This document shows, in pieces, positions 1 through 9,399 of a stretch of DNA of 56,776 bases (position 1 is its first letter; every line of letters begins with the position of its first letter). The DNA lies in assembly GCA_958352145.1 (NCBI GenBank), contig CATWNM010000012.1:1-56776 (forward strand), given 5' to 3'. The stretch comes from an uncultured Eubacteriales bacterium (GTDB taxonomy: Bacteria > Bacillota > Clostridia > Oscillospirales > CAG-272). The notes under the pieces are model-generated. The model saw only the letters and a list, made by a program, of their open reading frames with translations. It ran no database searches and was not told the origin of the DNA. The position numbers and the translations under genes were made by a program.

Positions 1-190
1 CTTTCTCATTCTACCACTCCTTCCCCTCCTTGTCAATACCTTTTTCTCCTTTTTTTATATGGAAATTTTTGTAAAATTATTTTTTCACATCATCTTGTGG
101 ACAAGCTTAATAAAGAACACAACAAATTGTGCCGCGGTCAAATAAAAATTTTTTGCCGGGACGAAAAAAAATGAATTTGCGCGTTCCCTC

Positions 191-219
191 TTGCATTTAA
201 AAAAATTTTCCTGTATACT
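191..219 (+). promoter_or_regulatory. Promoter of the BspA-like gene
   Basis: TTGCAT (191-196) and TATACT (214-219) are separated by 17 bases, a good housekeeping-type promoter. It lies in an AT-rich stretch about 75 bases upstream of the chosen start at 293. Bases 1-190 hold nothing else I recognise. Confidence 0.6.
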
Positions 220-292
220 GAATGTGCAAAAACTGTTAATCCGGCGCGTTTTGAGCTCTCTGCGATCCATTAGAAAGGACGGCTATATAATT

Positions 293-2707
293 ATGAAGAA
301 AACTGTCCGGTATCTTTTCATGCTTTTGGTGCTCTGCGCGGCGGCTGTTTTGGCGGCGCACGCCCATGCGGAAATGCCCGGCGGCCGCTGCGGAGAAAAC
401 CTCTTTTGGTCTCTTGACACGGACACCGGCGTGCTGACGGTTTCCGGCACGGGCGGGATGGCGGACTACAGCGGATATAAATACAACGGCGTATATTTAG
501 ACAGCCCCGCACCCTGGATGGAACACCAGCCGTATATCAAAACCGTTATTATTGAGGATGGCATCACCCGCATCGGCCAAAACGCATTCAACGGCTGTGC
601 CGCGCTGACCGGCATCACAATCCCAAAGAGCGTCACCGTCATCGGGGGGCGGGCGTTCAAAGGCTGCACGTCGCTGACCGAAATCACGCTGTCCAAAGGC
701 GTCACCGCTATTGAGGATTCCGCTTTCCTAAACTGCGGCGCGATCGAGCGCATTGATCTTCCGGACGGCCTGATTTCGATCGGGCAGACCGCATTCTCCA
801 GCTGCAAAGCGCTGACCAGCATTACGATTCCAAACAGCGTCACCGACATCCATTTTGCGGCGTTTGCCGATTGCAGCCGGCTGACAAACGTGACCCTTTC
901 AAACAGCCTTTCAAGCATTGAACCGTCGGTCTTTTCTGACTGTACGTCACTGACCGGTGTCGCCATACCAGAAAGCGTTCTTGTCATCCATGAAAACGCA
1001 TTCTACAACTGTGCCGCACTGACCGGCATCACCATTCCGGAAAGCGTGACAAACATCGAAGAATGGGCGTTTGCAGGCTGCGGCAGCCTTTCCGGTTTCA
1101 TGGTCGCAGACGGCAACAGCCATTACGCAAATGATGAAAGCGGTGTTCTTTATAATAAGGAAAAAAGCGAGTTGATCCGATGCCCAAGCACGCATTCGGG
1201 TACATATGCGATTCCAAAGAGCGTCACCTCCGTTGGCAGTTCTACATTTGAAAACTGCACCGCACTGACCGGCATCACCATTCCGGAAAGCGTCGCTTCC
1301 ATCGGACACAGTGCGTTTAAAGGCTGCGCCGCGCTGACGGATATTGTCCTGCCGCCAAGCGTGACAAGCATCGGACGCAGAGCGTTTGCCAATACCGCTT
1401 TTTATATGAACAATGCCAACTGGGAACACGGCGCCCTCTACCTTGGTCAAAATCTAATCGAAGTCCGCACGGATATCCCCGGGACGTACAGAATCAAAGC
1501 AGGCACCCAAAATATCGCTGACTCTGCATTTGAAAATTGCAGAAAAATAACCGAAATCCTCATGCCGAAGAGCGTAGCCAGCATCGGAGAAAACGCGTTT
1601 AAAGACTGTGCCGCGCTAAGCAACATTTACATTCCAAAGGGCGTCGCCAAAATACAATCGGGTACATTCACCGGCTGCAGCGCGCTGACCAGCATCACGA
1701 TACCGGAGGGCGTGACAAGCATTGGAAGCCATGCGTTTTATTCCTGCAAAGCGCTGACAAATATTCTGCTGCCAAAGAGCGTCGCAGAAATTGAAGAGTA
1801 CGTCTTCAACGACTGTGGGAATCTGACCGATATCTATTACAGCGGAAGTGACGCGGACTGGAACAAAATCTGCATTGGCAGCACGAACACGGAACTGGAA
1901 AGAATCCGGCTGCACTGCGGCTATGCGGATGCGGATACCTACAAAGGCCGCTGCGGGACGGACATATCCTGGTCCCTGAACGCGTCATCCGGCGTGCTGA
2001 AAATCACCGGCAGCGGGGAGATGGAGGACTGCACAGACGGCGCGAAATGGAGCGCGTATATATCCTCCATCAAAACCGTAATCGTTGAATACGGCGTGAC
2101 CGGTATCGGAAGCTGTGCGTTTCGGGACTGCACTGCGCTTACGAGCATTCAAGTTCCGGCCGGCATAATCGCCATTGGCCCAGATGCGTTTGTCAATACC
2201 GACTATTATAACAACGCGGCCAACTGGGAAGACGGCGTCCTCTATGTAGACGCGTACTTGATCAAAGCCGATGCATCTATTCACGGCGCCTGTACAACCA
2301 AGCCAGGAACAAAAGTGATCGCCGATTATGCATTCGCCGACTGCACCGCGCTTGAAACCGTCATAATTGCCGAAGATGTAGAGTCAATCGGCGTCTACGC
2401 TTTCCAAAACTGCTCCGCGCTGAGCAGCGTCGCCGTTCCAAAGAGCGTGACCCAAATCGGCGCGGGCGCATTTTCGGGCTGCGGCGCGCTGCGCGCGTTT
2501 TCCGGAGAACCCGGTTCTTACGCCGAAACATGGGCAAATACACACGGCTTTCTGTTTGAGCCGCTTCGCGAATCGCCCGATGCGCCCGGCAGCGCATTTC
2601 TCTCCAAAAACGAAACCGTACTGCTGCTTGCCGCCGCCGGGCTGCTGTTTGCCGGACTGGCCGCGTTCTTTGCGCTGCGCAGGAGGAAAAGAAACAAAAA
2701 TCCATAA
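293..2707 (+). CDS. BspA-like leucine-rich-repeat surface protein
   Basis: Secreted protein of 804 residues built almost entirely of about 23-residue LRR_5 (BspA-type) repeats with the pattern I-x-x-x-A-F-x-x-C-x-x-L-x-x-I-x-I-P-x-S-V. It starts with a signal peptide (MKKTVRYLF, a hydrophobic core, then AHAHA) and ends with one membrane segment followed by RRRKRNK, so it is probably membrane-anchored and displayed outside. A cap module (RCGxxxxWSLxxxxGVLxxxGxGxM) occurs near residue 30 and again near residue 545, suggesting an internal duplication. The start at 293 was chosen over an in-frame ATG at 191 because it gives a clean signal peptide and follows GAAAGGA. BspA-like repeats in other bacteria bind host or matrix proteins; the ligand here is unknown. 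Confidence 0.85.
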   Translation: MKKTVRYLFMLLVLCAAAVLAAHAHAEMPGGRCGENLFWSLDTDTGVLTVSGTGGMADYSGYKYNGVYLDSPAPWMEHQPYIKTVIIEDGITRIGQNAFNGCAALTGITIPKSVTVIGGRAFKGCTSLTEITLSKGVTAIEDSAFLNCGAIERIDLPDGLISIGQTAFSSCKALTSITIPNSVTDIHFAAFADCSRLTNVTLSNSLSSIEPSVFSDCTSLTGVAIPESVLVIHENAFYNCAALTGITIPESVTNIEEWAFAGCGSLSGFMVADGNSHYANDESGVLYNKEKSELIRCPSTHSGTYAIPKSVTSVGSSTFENCTALTGITIPESVASIGHSAFKGCAALTDIVLPPSVTSIGRRAFANTAFYMNNANWEHGALYLGQNLIEVRTDIPGTYRIKAGTQNIADSAFENCRKITEILMPKSVASIGENAFKDCAALSNIYIPKGVAKIQSGTFTGCSALTSITIPEGVTSIGSHAFYSCKALTNILLPKSVAEIEEYVFNDCGNLTDIYYSGSDADWNKICIGSTNTELERIRLHCGYADADTYKGRCGTDISWSLNASSGVLKITGSGEMEDCTDGAKWSAYISSIKTVIVEYGVTGIGSCAFRDCTALTSIQVPAGIIAIGPDAFVNTDYYNNAANWEDGVLYVDAYLIKADASIHGACTTKPGTKVIADYAFADCTALETVIIAEDVESIGVYAFQNCSALSSVAVPKSVTQIGAGAFSGCGALRAFSGEPGSYAETWANTHGFLFEPLRESPDAPGSAFLSKNETVLLLAAAGLLFAGLAAFFALRRRKRNKNP

Positions 2708-2750
2708 GCAAAACGAACAAAAAACGTTCTAAAAAGCCTGTTTTGAATAA

Positions 2751-2795
2751 TTTGCAGGGACGCCCGCGCCAAAAGGCGCGGGCGTCCCTGCAAAA
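2751..2795. terminator. Bidirectional terminator between the LRR gene and spoIIE
   Basis: A perfect stem of about 20 bp (TTTGCAGGGACGCCCGCGCC, its complement and an AAAA loop) with A/T runs on both sides. It lies between two convergent genes and can end transcription from both. Confidence 0.85.
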
Positions 2796-2803
2796 ATCAG
2801 CCG

Positions 2804-5245
2804 TTATACGGCTTTTTCCTGTTTTTCTTCCGCGCGCCGGATCAAGATCACGGCGGCGGACATATCATCCCGGCAAAGCGTATGCTGTTTGGCTTCCTCC
2901 AGAATTTTTTCGGCGGCATCGGGTGCGTACAGGTCGGCCGACATCAAAAATTCGCAAAGCCAGAGCGGTTCCTCGATATCTTCGGTCACGCCGTCGCTAA
3001 GCATGACCACCGCGTCGCCGTCCTCGCAGTCAAACGCGGTTTTTTCGGCGTCCACATCCTCGAGAATGCCGATCGGAAACGTCTTGGAGCGGATCTTGAA
3101 AATGCGGTTTCCCCGCTTGACAAAGGAGGGCGCGGCGCCGCTTTTGACAAAGGCGCATTTGCCCGTGATGCAGTCGAGTTCAAACAAATCCACGGTTGTA
3201 AACACCTCGCCGCCGCCCGCGCGGGCAAACGCGGAAAGCATCTCGATCGCCGAGGAAACGCTGTTCCCCGCGCGCAGCATCTTTTCGAGAAAAATTCCCG
3301 CCGCGCGGCTTTTTTCGGCGGCAGGCGCGCCACTCCCCATCCCGTCGCTGACTAACGCGTAAAAATAGCCGTTTTTGTTGTCAAACGAGAGCACGCGGTC
3401 TCCATTTTCGCCGCTGCTCTGCGCCGCGCAGGAGGAAAGGCAAAACGCGGCGGTATACGCGGGCGCGGCGCGGCAGATCATGTTGATGCCGCCGTCCGCA
3501 AATTCAAACAAAGGATCCTCCATAGCGCAGCCGAGCGCCGAGGCAAGCGCGCCCTTGAGTGTCTCCGCCTGGCATTTCATCGCGCCGCTTCCCAGCCGGA
3601 AAGCGTATACGCTCTTTTTGCGGCTGCCGTACACTCCGATGCTGTCCGCCGAGAACCCGATTTTTTCCAGTGATTCAAGCGCCTTTGCGCGCGCTTCGGA
3701 ATTCGGCGCGTACTCAGCTTCGTTTTTTTGCAGCGCTTCGTTTAGGATGCGCGCAAACACGGCATAATCCACCGCAAACGCGCGGCTTTTGTCTTCACGC
3801 AGAAGATCGCGCAGCATGCGCGTATTTTCCGCCTCAATATCGGCCAAAATACGATCGGCGCTTTTGCAGCGCGCCAGAAATTCAGGCGGCAGATCCTCCC
3901 GCCGCACGCGCCCGGTTTTGTACATGCGCGCGCTGATTTTATTGAGCGTATCCAAAGTCACGGCATAGTCCCTTTCCCAGCACAGTTCGCACGCGGCGCA
4001 GGTGCGGCAGTGCCGGTCGCACACGCGGTCGCAAAGCTGCCGCATATCGAAAACGCCGATGCGGGTATTTGTATCCGAAAGCTCGAAAAAAGTTTTGGAA
4101 AGCGCTTCAAACGACGCGGAAATGTCGGAAAGCGTATCCCGGTTTTCCTTTTCTTTATAAGAAAGAATTTCATTTTCCATCGCTTTGCTCCGCCGGGCGG
4201 CGCCAAAAAAGGGAAGCAGCTTTTCAACTGAACCCGTGGGGATGGAGAGCGACAGCAAAACGCCCGTCATATATTCCGGAAAGCTGCCCGCAAAGAGCGG
4301 CAGGCCGCCGGTGAAAAAGGTCAGCCCGGCAAACGAAATTGCGCCCGCCGAAACGGCGTACAGCCTTGATTTTGTAAACAAAAGCGCCGCAAGTGCGGCC
4401 GAAACGGCAAGCGCAGGCGAGAGCGCGGGCTCTGCCGCAAGGATCGAAAGCAGTGCGAACAGCGCGGTGCTCATCGGATTGGCCTTTCGCGCCATCAGAT
4501 AGGAGATCAGCGCGGCGGCGAGGGTGGAAACCGAAAATCCGAGCGGCCGAAAGTCCGAGAGCGCGTAGACGAACGAGATAAGCAGCGCAAGCAGGCCAAT
4601 CTCATACCGAACGCTGCTTTTTTCACCGCCCTGCATACAGCCGGTATACAAATAAGTCAGGCAGGGACAAAAGGCGACCGCAAGACAAGTGCCCACCAAA
4701 TCGCCGGGTGAAAAACCGCCGCCGACCAGCCGCATCATGCCCATTGTGAACGCGGCGAGCGAAGATACCGCAAGACGCAGCGCGGTTCCCTCATTGAAGC
4801 CGGACAAAAAATCCCGGAACGTGCGTTTTTCCTTTTTCAGATTTTCAATGCGCTCAGACAGCCGGATTTTGCGCGACAGGGGACTGTCGGAGGCAAAAAG
4901 GCGCGAAAAAGCAAAACGGAGACCGAGGCAGGAAAGAAGGCCGATTCCGAGCGGGATATTTTTGGTAAGCAGCGCGGCGGCGATTCCGCCAAGCGCAAAA
5001 AACAGCGTTTCGCCACCGGCCGCCGAGACCAGCGCGATTCCGAGCGGATATGTAAAAAGCGGCATGGCTTTGACCGAGAGCACCGCGCAAAACAGAGCGG
5101 GAGAGAGTGCGGCGAAAAATCCGCGGATCCAGCCGGCGATGATTTCTCCGTCGCTCCTTTGATGCAGTTTTTCACGCGCACGCTCAAAAAAGCCGCCGAC
5201 CGAGGCGGCTGCCCGGCCATAGGGGGTATTTTGAAAGTCCTTCAT
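2804..5245 (-). CDS. spoIIE: Stage II sporulation protein E (PP2C phosphatase)
   Basis: SpoIIE dephosphorylates the anti-anti-sigma factor SpoIIAA to release sigma-F in the forespore, and helps asymmetric septation. The 813-residue length is typical. About the first 310 residues after a short cytosolic start are many consecutive hydrophobic segments (the polytopic membrane domain); a central regulatory region with a CDRVCDRHCRTC cysteine cluster follows; the C-terminal third is a PP2C domain with metal-binding DGMGSG near residue 633 and LSDGVTED near residue 750. The start at 5245 (MKDFQNTPYG) follows AAAGGAGC; a longer in-frame reading to 5464 has no such site and a poor N-terminus. It is transcribed alone and shows that the organism is, or was, a spore former. 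Confidence 0.95.
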   Translation of the reverse strand: MKDFQNTPYGRAAASVGGFFERAREKLHQRSDGEIIAGWIRGFFAALSPALFCAVLSVKAMPLFTYPLGIALVSAAGGETLFFALGGIAAALLTKNIPLGIGLLSCLGLRFAFSRLFASDSPLSRKIRLSERIENLKKEKRTFRDFLSGFNEGTALRLAVSSLAAFTMGMMRLVGGGFSPGDLVGTCLAVAFCPCLTYLYTGCMQGGEKSSVRYEIGLLALLISFVYALSDFRPLGFSVSTLAAALISYLMARKANPMSTALFALLSILAAEPALSPALAVSAALAALLFTKSRLYAVSAGAISFAGLTFFTGGLPLFAGSFPEYMTGVLLSLSIPTGSVEKLLPFFGAARRSKAMENEILSYKEKENRDTLSDISASFEALSKTFFELSDTNTRIGVFDMRQLCDRVCDRHCRTCAACELCWERDYAVTLDTLNKISARMYKTGRVRREDLPPEFLARCKSADRILADIEAENTRMLRDLLREDKSRAFAVDYAVFARILNEALQKNEAEYAPNSEARAKALESLEKIGFSADSIGVYGSRKKSVYAFRLGSGAMKCQAETLKGALASALGCAMEDPLFEFADGGINMICRAAPAYTAAFCLSSCAAQSSGENGDRVLSFDNKNGYFYALVSDGMGSGAPAAEKSRAAGIFLEKMLRAGNSVSSAIEMLSAFARAGGGEVFTTVDLFELDCITGKCAFVKSGAAPSFVKRGNRIFKIRSKTFPIGILEDVDAEKTAFDCEDGDAVVMLSDGVTEDIEEPLWLCEFLMSADLYAPDAAEKILEEAKQHTLCRDDMSAAVILIRRAEEKQEKAV

Positions 5246-5457
5246 TTTTCGTGCTCCTTTTTTGTGGTGTCCTTTGATTTTACCCGCCGCGCGCCGAAAG
5301 GACTGTCGCTGTGCGCACGTCCAAAAAGCGGTTTTTTTCAGGGCGCGTAGCCGCCGCGCACGGGAAATGAAAAAGCGCGTTATTTCCGGCGAAAAAAAAC
5401 GGACCGCCTGTCGGGCTCCCGCAAAAAAAGCAGATGAAATTTTCAGAAAAATAATTG

Positions 5458-5486
5458 TTGACAAAGCGCAAAACTATTGTTATAAT
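5458..5486 (+). promoter_or_regulatory. Consensus promoter of tRNA-Thr
   Basis: TTGACA (5458-5463) and TATAAT (5481-5486) are spaced by exactly 17 bases, with the tRNA starting 17 bases after the -10 box. Both hexamers are full consensus, as expected for a stable RNA gene. Confidence 0.9.
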
Positions 5487-5503
5487 AAAAATCGGTTGTT
5501 TGT

Positions 5504-5579
<76 letters not shown>

Positions 5580-5582
5580 AAA

Positions 5583-5617
5583 CCCCGCCTTTTTCATCTC
5601 AAAAGGCGGGGCTTTTT
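5583..5617 (+). terminator. Terminator of tRNA-Thr
   Basis: Stem CCCCGCCTTTT / AAAAGGCGGGG (5583-5593 with 5601-5611) and a following T run, four bases after the CCA end. Confidence 0.9.
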
Positions 5618-5690
5618 TGTTGACTTTCCGCGCAGGTTCGCCCGGCAATTTCCGCAGGGCGCATCGGTGCTCATTTTTGGCCGCAGACAG

Positions 5691-5741
5691 AAAAAGGCAG
5701 GCGCATCTGGAATCTGCCGTTTCAGATGCGCCTGCCTTTTT
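5691..5741. terminator. Perfect 19-bp hairpin, likely terminator
   Basis: AAAAAGGCAGGCGCATCTG (5691-5709) pairs perfectly with 5723-5741 across a 13-base loop; T and A runs flank it, so it could work in both directions. It lies downstream of the decayed DUF4405 gene on the minus strand. The rest of 5618-5841 shows no convincing gene. Confidence 0.6.
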
Positions 5742-5841
5742 ATTTTGCTTGTCGTTTGGCGCACACCTTTTTTCTGTATCCTTTTCCGCCGCCCACTCTT
5801 CAATCGGATGCTTTCTATGCGGTTTTTACGCTTTCCAAAAT

Positions 5842-6257
5842 TCAATCTTTTCGATTTTTCTGCCTCCGATCTCCGGCAGACAAGGCCAGATGCATAAGCT
5901 GGCAGGCCATTATGGTTATCAAGGTGCGCTGAAGATAAAAGGCGGGCACCGAAAAAAAGCGGCCCGCGGCGGGCAGCGCAAAGAGTGTCCGCCACAGTCC
6001 GCTCACCGTAAAGCACCAAGCGCCCGCCGCCAGCGTCAGAAAATACAAAAACACATAAGCGTAGGCGAAAAAACTGTCTCTAAGTCCTGTCCACAGCCTT
6101 TTCTGAAAAACGTGGGTGTGCAGACCCAAATGGAGCGCTATCAGCACGAAGCACCAGGCGGCGGAGCAGTCGTGGAGCGTCCGGCCTGGTAGCTCGCTAG
6201 ATACAAAAACAAAGCGTACATCGCCATGTCCACAAGAACTTTCGCCCGCCGCTTCAT
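5842..6257 (-). pseudogene. Frameshifted DUF4405-like membrane protein
   Basis: Reading starts at 6257 with MKRRAKVLVDMAMYALFLYL and continues to a QAG motif; near 6179 the frame must shift by one base, after which the product continues LHDCSAAWCFVLIALHLGLH and two more hydrophobic segments to the stop at 5842. The start, the HDxxxxxxxxxxxxxLHLxLH histidine pattern and the following membrane helix resemble DUF4405 proteins, small integral-membrane proteins likened to cytochrome b-type haem carriers. As written the main product would be truncated at about 38 residues. It begins 4 bases after the stop of the upstream FGE-like remnant, so they were one operon. A sequencing error rather than decay cannot be excluded for this gene alone, but its neighbour is also broken. 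Confidence 0.65.
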
Positions 6258-6261
6258 GCCG

Positions 6262-6775
6262 TTATCCCTCCGGAATGCCATTTCGCGCCAGCCATTGTGT
6301 GATTGCATCTGAAAGACCGCGCCCGCCTGCGTATTCAAATTCCAAACCAAAGCCTATATAGGCGCCGGGAAGATGATTGGCAAAATCATTGTAGCCGCCT
6401 CCCCGGTTTACCCGCAGCGAGCCGGACGCCACCCCGGCCGGGTCAGCCGCGGCGGCGTGATCGTAGGCGCCATAATAGTCGAAGCACCACTCCGAAACGT
6501 TGCCGTATGCGGATTTTCATCCGCCTGCCGCTGCCGCTCGCTCTCCGGGCTGCCCATTGTGAATGTACCGACCTAAAGCAAAATCAGTTGATCGGCAATC
6601 TCCGATACGCCCGACTGAACGCCGGTGTTCGAATGAAACACCGGCGGTGCATCGCTTTCTTTGGGACCGTCATCATCTGCCGGCACTTTGGTGAAAAATG
6701 CACACCGGCGGCGCCGGTTAAGAGCAGAATCGCCGCAAGCAGCGTAATCACTTTCCCTTTTTGATTTGATTTCAT
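6262..6775 (-). pseudogene. Decayed formylglycine-generating-enzyme (SUMF1/FGE)-like gene
   Basis: It starts at 6775 (MKSNQKGKVITLLAAILL, a signal-peptide-like segment, after AAAGGAGAG). The frame is broken near 6700, stops after ADQLILL, and resumes in other frames as GGTFTMGSPESERQRQADENP, the hallmark opening of FGE-sulfatase domains. A large internal part is then missing and the end resumes as GNVSEWCFDYYGAY, SGSLRVNRGGGYNDF and a C-terminal tail to 6262. GNVxEWCxDxYG and RVxRGG are standard FGE landmarks. Such domains oxidise sulfatase cysteines or modify other targets. With at least two frameshifts and an internal deletion it cannot make a working enzyme. It is divergent from lysR. Confidence 0.7.
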
Positions 6776-6855
6776 CGGAATCTCTCCTTTCCATACCCAT
6801 TTTGCAGCGAAATTTCTTTCTATATTTAATACGCATACTATATATATTTTCATGC

Positions 6856-6884
6856 TTGACAGGCAAGCCGCCATTCGGTAAAAT
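6856..6884 (+). promoter_or_regulatory. Promoter of the lysR gene
   Basis: TTGACA (6856-6861), 17-base spacer, TAAAAT (6879-6884). The predicted transcript begins only about 20 bases before the start codon. The 136-base divergent region 6776-6911 is where a LysR protein would usually bind to control both sides. Confidence 0.7.
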
Positions 6885-6911
6885 TAACCTGAATCAAGGA
6901 GGAAAACATTT

Positions 6912-7802
6912 ATGGAACTGCGCGTTTTACGGTATTTTCTAGCGGTTGCCCGTTCGGAGAGCATTTCCGGCGCAGCCGAAGTCCTGCATGTGACTCAGCC
7001 CACGCTGTCCCGGCAGCTCATGGACTTGGAGAAAGAGGTGGGCAAAACGCTGTTTCTGCGAGGAAAGCGGCGGATCACACTCACCGAGGAAGGCGTTTTG
7101 CTGCGGAAACGAGCCGCCGAGATATTGGACCTGGTGGATAAGACAGCCGGGGAACTCGCATTTGCCGATGAAACCATCGCCGGCGACGTCTATATCGGCG
7201 CAGGCGAAACTCACGCCGTCCACTACCTCACACGGGCAGCCAAACGTCTCCAAATGCAGTATCCGGACATCCGCTGCCACATCTCCAGCGGAGACCGCGT
7301 GGATGTGACCGAACAGCTGGACCGGGGCCTCATTGATTTTGGCCTCCTATTCGGAGAGATCGACACCGGAAAATACAGCGCGCTGGCGCTCCCCACATAC
7401 GACACCTGGGGGATCGTCCTGCGCCGGGACGATCCCTTGGCTCAAAGGGAGAGCGTCACACTGGCGGATATGCGGGACAAGCCCCTGATCGTCAACCGAA
7501 GCAGCGACGAGCCTGGCAGACTGCAGGGAATTTTGGTTTCTCCCCATGTGGTCGCCACATACAGCTTGGCATTCAACGGCTCCCTCATGGTGGAGGACGG
7601 GCTGGGCTATATGATCTGTTTGGATAAGATCCTCAATCTCTCCGGGGACAGCTGCCTGTGCTTTCGTCCGTTCGCTCCCACAGTAAAAGCCTCCATGAGC
7701 ATCGTTTGGAAAAAATATCCCGTATTTTCCAAGCCGGCCGCCAAGTTTTTGGAAAAATTACAGGCGCAAATCCTGGAAAACAGCAGTAAAACAGACGATT
7801 GA
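6912..7802 (+). CDS. LysR-family transcriptional regulator
   Basis: A 296-residue LTTR of normal length. Residues 1-60 form the winged HTH (RYFLAVARSESISGAAEVLHVTQPTLSRQL), followed by a linker helix and an effector-binding domain that opens GDVYIGAGETHAVHYL. The start is fixed by AAGGAGG about 9 bases upstream. It is divergent from the decayed FGE/DUF4405 operon and faces the SLH-flavodoxin gene tail to tail, so those are its likely targets. LysR genes beside flavodoxin-like genes are common in gut Clostridia (general knowledge), which supports a redox-related role; the inducer is unknown. Its sequence has fewer A/T homopolymers than the core genes, compatible with transfer. Confidence 0.9.
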   Translation: MELRVLRYFLAVARSESISGAAEVLHVTQPTLSRQLMDLEKEVGKTLFLRGKRRITLTEEGVLLRKRAAEILDLVDKTAGELAFADETIAGDVYIGAGETHAVHYLTRAAKRLQMQYPDIRCHISSGDRVDVTEQLDRGLIDFGLLFGEIDTGKYSALALPTYDTWGIVLRRDDPLAQRESVTLADMRDKPLIVNRSSDEPGRLQGILVSPHVVATYSLAFNGSLMVEDGLGYMICLDKILNLSGDSCLCFRPFAPTVKASMSIVWKKYPVFSKPAAKFLEKLQAQILENSSKTDD

Positions 7803-7863
7803 CGCGACAGCGGCCTTCCCTTTGTTCTCTGTGTCCCCGCGATTTTCTTTTACTGTAACTGCC

Positions 7864-9399
7864 TTACACTTCGGGCGCTTCCAGAGAAAGGATCACGGTC
7901 ACATCCCCATCCCCGAAGACGGCTTTCATTCCATCTTGCGTCACATTATTCACCCTGCCTAAACGGGTGAAGTTCCATGTATTGGTGTCATAATAGATCA
8001 CCAGATTGCTGCCCTGGTACAGAATAATATCCCCCGCGCCGGTGGTGATCTGCTGGTTGTCGGCGGGAAGAACCTGCCCGACAGGGCCCACTTTTTCCAT
8101 ATTGCCGTAGTCGTGCATGCGGATGGTGAGCGGCCCTTGGCGCAGCAGTTCCTTTAGAGCTTCGGCAGAGGAATTTTCTTCTAGCGCAGCTGTCCATACG
8201 GCATCCTGCGCGCCAAAAACCTGAAGATACATCTGATTTTCCGCCTCCTCATCCACAGCTTCCGTGCCGTCGTCATGATCTGGCAAATCCAGATCGTAAA
8301 CCCAACTTTCGACGTCGGACAGGCTTGCGCCGGCGCTGAACCGCCGTCCGGAGAGCCAGTTCGCACCGGCAGTCAGGCTGTACAGATTCGTGGCGCTGGA
8401 ACCGATCGGGCTGCTGCCGGAAGTGCAGAAGGGCACGATGGTTTTGCCCGTAAAGTCATAGCTTTCCAAGAAAGTGCAAATGATCTTCGGCGCCTGACCG
8501 TGCCAGATGGGATAGCCAAGGAACACCACATCATAGCCGTCCATACTGGAGACGCTGCCTGAAATGGCGGGCCGGGCGCCGGGATCATTTTGTTCCTGAT
8601 TGGCGCGGCTGCTGGAAACCGTATAGTTCAGATCGTCGGCGGTGTAAGGCTCTTTTGGAACGATCTCATAGAGGTCCGCGTCCAGAACCGTCTCCAAATG
8701 GCCTGCAATGCGACCGGTATTCCCAGTAGCGGAAAAATAGGCCACCAGCGTTTTGCCTCGGTCTCCAGGGGCAGGCGTGGGATCCGCCGCCCAAAGACCA
8801 TTCATCAGAATGACGGCAGCTTGGGCGCGAGTCAAGCTACTCTTGGGCGCAAAGCGGTTGCCGTCCAATCCAGTCATCACGCCGTTTTCTCTGGCCCATG
8901 CCACGGCGTCCAGCGCGTATGCGCTGATGGAATGCTGATCCACATAGGCTTCGGCCGTTTGGCTTGGCGCGGGCCTGCCCGCATACCGCCACAGAATGAC
9001 GGCTGCCTGCTCACGGGTCACCGGATCACCGGCACCGAACAGGCCGTTGCCATAGCCCGAGATCATGCCTTTTTGGGACGCCCATGCCGCCGCGTTCGAA
9101 TACCATGCGCCGGCGGGCACATCAGAAAAGGCTGCGGATTCGGCGGCAGGACTGCCCTGCGCACGGTGCAGTACGACGGCAAACATCGCCCGCGTCATCG
9201 CAGCGTCAGGGGAAAACGCCGTGGCAGACGTGCCGCTCATCAAATCATTGTCCCGGCAGTACCGAACAGCTCCGGCATACCATGCACCGGCATTCACATC
9301 GGAAAAGCCGGTATCTTCTGCCGCGGCAAAAGCCGCCGTCAAAGACGCGGCCATCGCCAAAACCAGCAAGAAGACAAACAAACGCTTAAAATTTCTCAT
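7864..9399 (-). CDS. Surface-anchored SLH-flavodoxin-cyclophilin-like fusion
   Basis: A 511-residue secreted protein with three parts. Signal peptide (MRNFKRLFVFLLVLAMA...AFA) and three SLH domains at about residues 30-210 (FSDVxxGAWYxxAV, MTRAMFAVVLHR, VTREQAAVILWRYAG, LTRAQAAVILMNG) for wall anchoring. A flavodoxin-like domain at about 218-380 with the FMN phosphate loop SATGNTGRIA and FLGYPIWHGQAP. A cyclophilin-like domain at about 390-511 (LKELLRQGPLTIRMHDYGNMEKVG, QITTGAGDIILYQGSNLVIYYD). The last two are usually separate or paired cytosolic or lipoprotein genes; wall anchoring implies flavin chemistry outside the membrane. It has its own promoter at 9540-9568. The partner is unknown; the broken DUF4405 gene nearby is a candidate. 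Confidence 0.85.
   Translation of the reverse strand: MRNFKRLFVFLLVLAMAASLTAAFAAAEDTGFSDVNAGAWYAGAVRYCRDNDLMSGTSATAFSPDAAMTRAMFAVVLHRAQGSPAAESAAFSDVPAGAWYSNAAAWASQKGMISGYGNGLFGAGDPVTREQAAVILWRYAGRPAPSQTAEAYVDQHSISAYALDAVAWARENGVMTGLDGNRFAPKSSLTRAQAAVILMNGLWAADPTPAPGDRGKTLVAYFSATGNTGRIAGHLETVLDADLYEIVPKEPYTADDLNYTVSSSRANQEQNDPGARPAISGSVSSMDGYDVVFLGYPIWHGQAPKIICTFLESYDFTGKTIVPFCTSGSSPIGSSATNLYSLTAGANWLSGRRFSAGASLSDVESWVYDLDLPDHDDGTEAVDEEAENQMYLQVFGAQDAVWTAALEENSSAEALKELLRQGPLTIRMHDYGNMEKVGPVGQVLPADNQQITTGAGDIILYQGSNLVIYYDTNTWNFTRLGRVNNVTQDGMKAVFGDGDVTVILSLEAPEV

Noticed and set aside
5617..6192. Plus-strand open frame of 191 codons
   Set aside because: It runs through a terminator hairpin and opposite the DUF4405-like remnant, whose minus-strand reading has clear membrane helices.
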